Source of the DNA: Candidatus Thorarchaeota archaeon
Lineage (GTDB): Archaea > Asgardarchaeota > Thorarchaeia > Thorarchaeales > Thorarchaeaceae
NCBI GenBank assembly: GCA_013388835.1
Contig: JACAEL010000012.1
Coordinates: forward strand, 1-64,000
Reading direction: 5' to 3'
Length of the DNA: 64,000 nucleotides
Below, piece by piece: positions 61,975 to 64,000 of this stretch (position 1 is the stretch's first letter; each line of letters starts with the position of its first letter). The position numbers and the translations under genes were made by a program. Below the pieces are notes generated by a model. It saw nothing but the letters and a program-made list of their open reading frames with translations, was not told where the DNA came from and did not search any database.

Positions 61975-63508
61975 CGCTGGCCACTCCTTTGCATAGCAGG
62001 AACACAGCTGCTGCCATCGGAAGGTCTACTGTCTCATCGTTATAGGGTCCGAAGGTATCATCTCCCACTCTAAACGCCGGAACACCAAGCGGACTGGGGG
62101 GTATCCACACGCGCTGTTCTCCAGTGAATGCAAGACTGTCTCTGAACGGGTCGAATGTGTCGAGCTGGTCCCTAGTCAACTGCGCGACAATGAACCCCGT
62201 CTTGCCGTGGAGACTGCCCATCAGACGAATGATTCTATGAACGTCATGTGTGACCGGCTCATCAATGCTTACACCGTAGTCCTCTATGGCCCTGGCTGCA
62301 ATCTGTCTCCAGAAGCCAAGTCCTATGCCTCTCACCGCACCACTAAGGATTGGAGGGTTCCGGCTCAGTCCTTCAATCAACAGCTCTCTGGAACGAGCAT
62401 CTCTGAGTGACTGAACCCATCTCTCGCGTCCTGTGTAACTATCAATCTCCCTGACGAACTTGAGCAGTGCGTCTGCTGTGCGTCCATGCCATCCGGGAGC
62501 CTGTCTGTCAGGAATCACAACTGAACTCTCCATTGGAGCAACAAAGCGGTCACTGTTCAAGCCCTTTCCAGTGATGAAGTGGACGAGCTCCACTCTCGCT
62601 GCTGAGTCAAGCCGCTCGACCTCTGCACTGTTGACTCGGACATGATATCCTCGATGGCCGCTGTAGTTGAGATATATGCTCTGTGGGTCGATACCCAAGT
62701 CCGATGTGAGAAACTCATCCACAAGCCGCCTTGCCTGCGACTTTGCCTCGCTAAGGCACCGGTCACAGAGCCACTTCTGGACCGAGATAGATGTACCGCC
62801 ACAAGAGGGACACCCTCCCTGAGGGGGAGTACCGGAGCCGGTCGCTCCGCACTCGGGGTTATTACACACCCAGGCGTCATGCGTTTTCGTACAGGGGAGT
62901 GACAGGTGGTCTGCATCTATGTCAAAGACCAACTCAGCACCCCGCCATTTCTTCTCCTCCATAGACTTGGCAACAGGCACCTCGTAGAAGGCTGCAGAGT
63001 GATACACACCGACGGCGGGGGACTCCACAAGAGCTCTCACAAGCTCCTCTCGAGACCCGAAACCGAGGTGCCGAGTCCAGTTGTTCCACTGCAGACCCGG
63101 AGTGCCGCACTCTGGACAGACACGGCGCCGTACCAACTCAGTCCCGCTCCGCGTGCAACCAATCTTGACAACTTCGTCGGCGGTGTGTCTGGAAAGAACC
63201 CATCTGCGAGTTGTTTCTCTTTCACTACAGCGCCAGGTGTGTACAAAGCTCTCGAACGCGAACTCACGTTCTCTGATTCGTGCAGGAGGCCGTATGTTAT
63301 CGGGACTAGTCCGGTAGTAGTCTTGAAACGTGAGTTGAAGGAGCTTCTGTCTTCTCCATTCAGCCCCTTGCACATCTACTCCTCCGTGAGAGGGTCTTCG
63401 ATGACTACTGAGAAACTGGACGGACTTGGAGTTATCGTTTGCGGGGGCACCACGACTGCCGGGAGGTTGGACAGCCTTGGACGTCTGTCTTCGACCCTGT
63501 GTGGCCAT
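61967..63508 (-). CDS. priS: DNA primase small subunit
   Basis: The catalytic subunit of the archaeal/eukaryotic primase, which starts RNA or DNA primers. Motifs: TFQDYYRTSPDNIRPPARI and REFAFESF near the start, catalytic Asp residues in ELVFDIDADHL, NYSGHRGYHVRV, and two Cys groups, CPECG and a later zinc region (CNNPECG, CPSCGG, CDRC). The C-terminus (AFRVGDDTFGPYNDETVDLPMAAAVFLLCKG) resembles the GINS B domain, a known feature of archaeal PriS. The frame reaches 63640, over PCNA; ATG 63508 is my choice of start (513 aa) but is uncertain. Confidence 0.9.
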   Translation of the reverse strand: MATQGRRQTSKAVQPPGSRGAPANDNSKSVQFLSSHRRPSHGGVDVQGAEWRRQKLLQLTFQDYYRTSPDNIRPPARIREREFAFESFVHTWRCSERETTRRWVLSRHTADEVVKIGCTRSGTELVRRRVCPECGTPGLQWNNWTRHLGFGSREELVRALVESPAVGVYHSAAFYEVPVAKSMEEKKWRGAELVFDIDADHLSLPCTKTHDAWVCNNPECGATGSGTPPQGGCPSCGGTSISVQKWLCDRCLSEAKSQARRLVDEFLTSDLGIDPQSIYLNYSGHRGYHVRVNSAEVERLDSAARVELVHFITGKGLNSDRFVAPMESSVVIPDRQAPGWHGRTADALLKFVREIDSYTGRERWVQSLRDARSRELLIEGLSRNPPILSGAVRGIGLGFWRQIAARAIEDYGVSIDEPVTHDVHRIIRLMGSLHGKTGFIVAQLTRDQLDTFDPFRDSLAFTGEQRVWIPPSPLGVPAFRVGDDTFGPYNDETVDLPMAAAVFLLCKGVASVE

Positions 63509-63584
63509 AAGTGCAGACTGGACGTCAAGTACCGGACTCTCACGCAACAGATCTGAGGCGACCCGTTCCAACTCACTTGACAGA

Positions 63585-64000
63585 CTACCTTCTCTCCACA
63601 CGAGGCGCCAGAACGAAGGTGAGTCGTCCACCTTCAGCAATCTCTGACTCCAGGATCAACGGTCGGCTGGAGCTGAAACGGAGGACGAGTGTATCACCGG
63701 AGATGGCCTTTGTGATCTCGGACAGGTAGCTGAGCGCATACATCGCAGTGCTAGGCCCTTTGCTCTTGAGGTCGAACAAGTCGGACTCCTCTCCGACCTT
63801 GAGTGACACCTCCGCCTCACCGGTGTCACCCTCACCAGTGAAGACGAGCGTCGTCGCATCTGCGGATATCTTGACATAGCTTGACACTACGCTTATGTCC
63901 TTCACAGCCTGTTTAAAGCCCTCAGAGTGCATCTCGGCCTTGACATCGAGCTCAGAACTCGGCTTCTTGGGCTGATCAGGGGGAGGAGTGAGCATTGGGA
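63585..64000 (-). CDS. pcn: PCNA sliding clamp, C-terminal half (truncated by window)
   Basis: The C-terminal part of the DNA sliding clamp. The TPPPDQPKK linker leads into the second PCNA domain: VKISADATTLVFTGEGDTGEAEVSL, SKGPSTAMYALSYLSEITKAI, LVLRFSSSRPLILE and the closing LTFVLAPRVE. The reading frame continues past 64000, so the N-terminal domain is out of view. It heads an operon with priS and GINS. Confidence 0.9.
   Translation of the reverse strand, partial: PMLTPPPDQPKKPSSELDVKAEMHSEGFKQAVKDISVVSSYVKISADATTLVFTGEGDTGEAEVSLKVGEESDLFDLKSKGPSTAMYALSYLSEITKAISGDTLVLRFSSSRPLILESEIAEGGRLTFVLAPRVERR

Overview
This window reads as an archaeal chromosome segment, most likely from an Asgard archaeon of the Thorarchaeia type. 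The lineage is inferred from gene content; no marker here fixes it. The archaeal signs are direct: an archaeal replisome cluster at the right end (PCNA, primase small subunit, GINS), a heterodisulfide-reductase operon, archaeal-style SufB/SufC, a geranylgeranyl-reductase-family enzyme, a tungsten-type aldehyde oxidoreductase and many TATA boxes 25-30 bp from starts, several implying leaderless mRNAs. Several genes look bacterial in type (RNase PH, one-piece transketolase, seryl-tRNA synthetase), as is usual in Asgard genomes. No rRNA, tRNA, CRISPR array or intact insertion sequence was recognised by eye.

Left part (1-24 kb). The first kilobase has no convincing gene. A bacterial-type RNase PH follows on the minus strand. 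A plus-strand operon at 2.0-7.6 kb encodes an ABC export or membrane-remodelling system: a small membrane protein, a SpoIIM-family protein, a possible Yip1-like protein, a large permease-like protein, two ATPases and an ABC-2 permease. Then come a nucleotidyltransferase, a TnpB-like orphan, a WD40 protein, a secreted M28 (glutaminyl-cyclase-like) peptidase coupled to a geranylgeranyl-reductase-like flavoprotein, a GNAT enzyme, a nucleoside phosphorylase, two winged-helix regulators, an MFS transporter, a glycosyltransferase and serS.

Middle (23-47 kb). It holds sufCB, a PEBP protein, a rubrerythrin-like protein and superoxide reductase. A divergent pair follows: an ECF S-component and a threonine-synthase-fold protein that lacks the PLP lysine and carries a PadR-like winged helix. 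After these come a one-piece transketolase, a bacterioferritin-like protein, a 2-oxoacid:ferredoxin oxidoreductase (two genes), a PRTase-like protein, a ferredoxin plus aldehyde oxidoreductase pair, an FTR1 iron permease, a lone MvhD and a luciferase-like oxidoreductase. These suggest anaerobic, ferredoxin-based metabolism with protection against oxygen.

Right part (48-64 kb). It holds DUF3795 and DUF438-hemerythrin-PAS proteins, a cupin, Fpg/MutM, a membrane protein and an acyl-CoA dehydrogenase. A tightly overlapping operon follows: hdrC-hdrB-hdrA'-(hdrA-mvhD fusion), ending in an unusual protein of about 750 residues that joins duplicated winged helices to a two-cluster ferredoxin domain. 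The window ends in the replication operon PCNA-priS-GINS plus two small genes.

The strongest candidates for something undescribed are the PLP-fold/PadR pseudoenzyme with its palindrome-bearing divergent promoter, and the winged-helix/ferredoxin protein at the end of the hdr operon.
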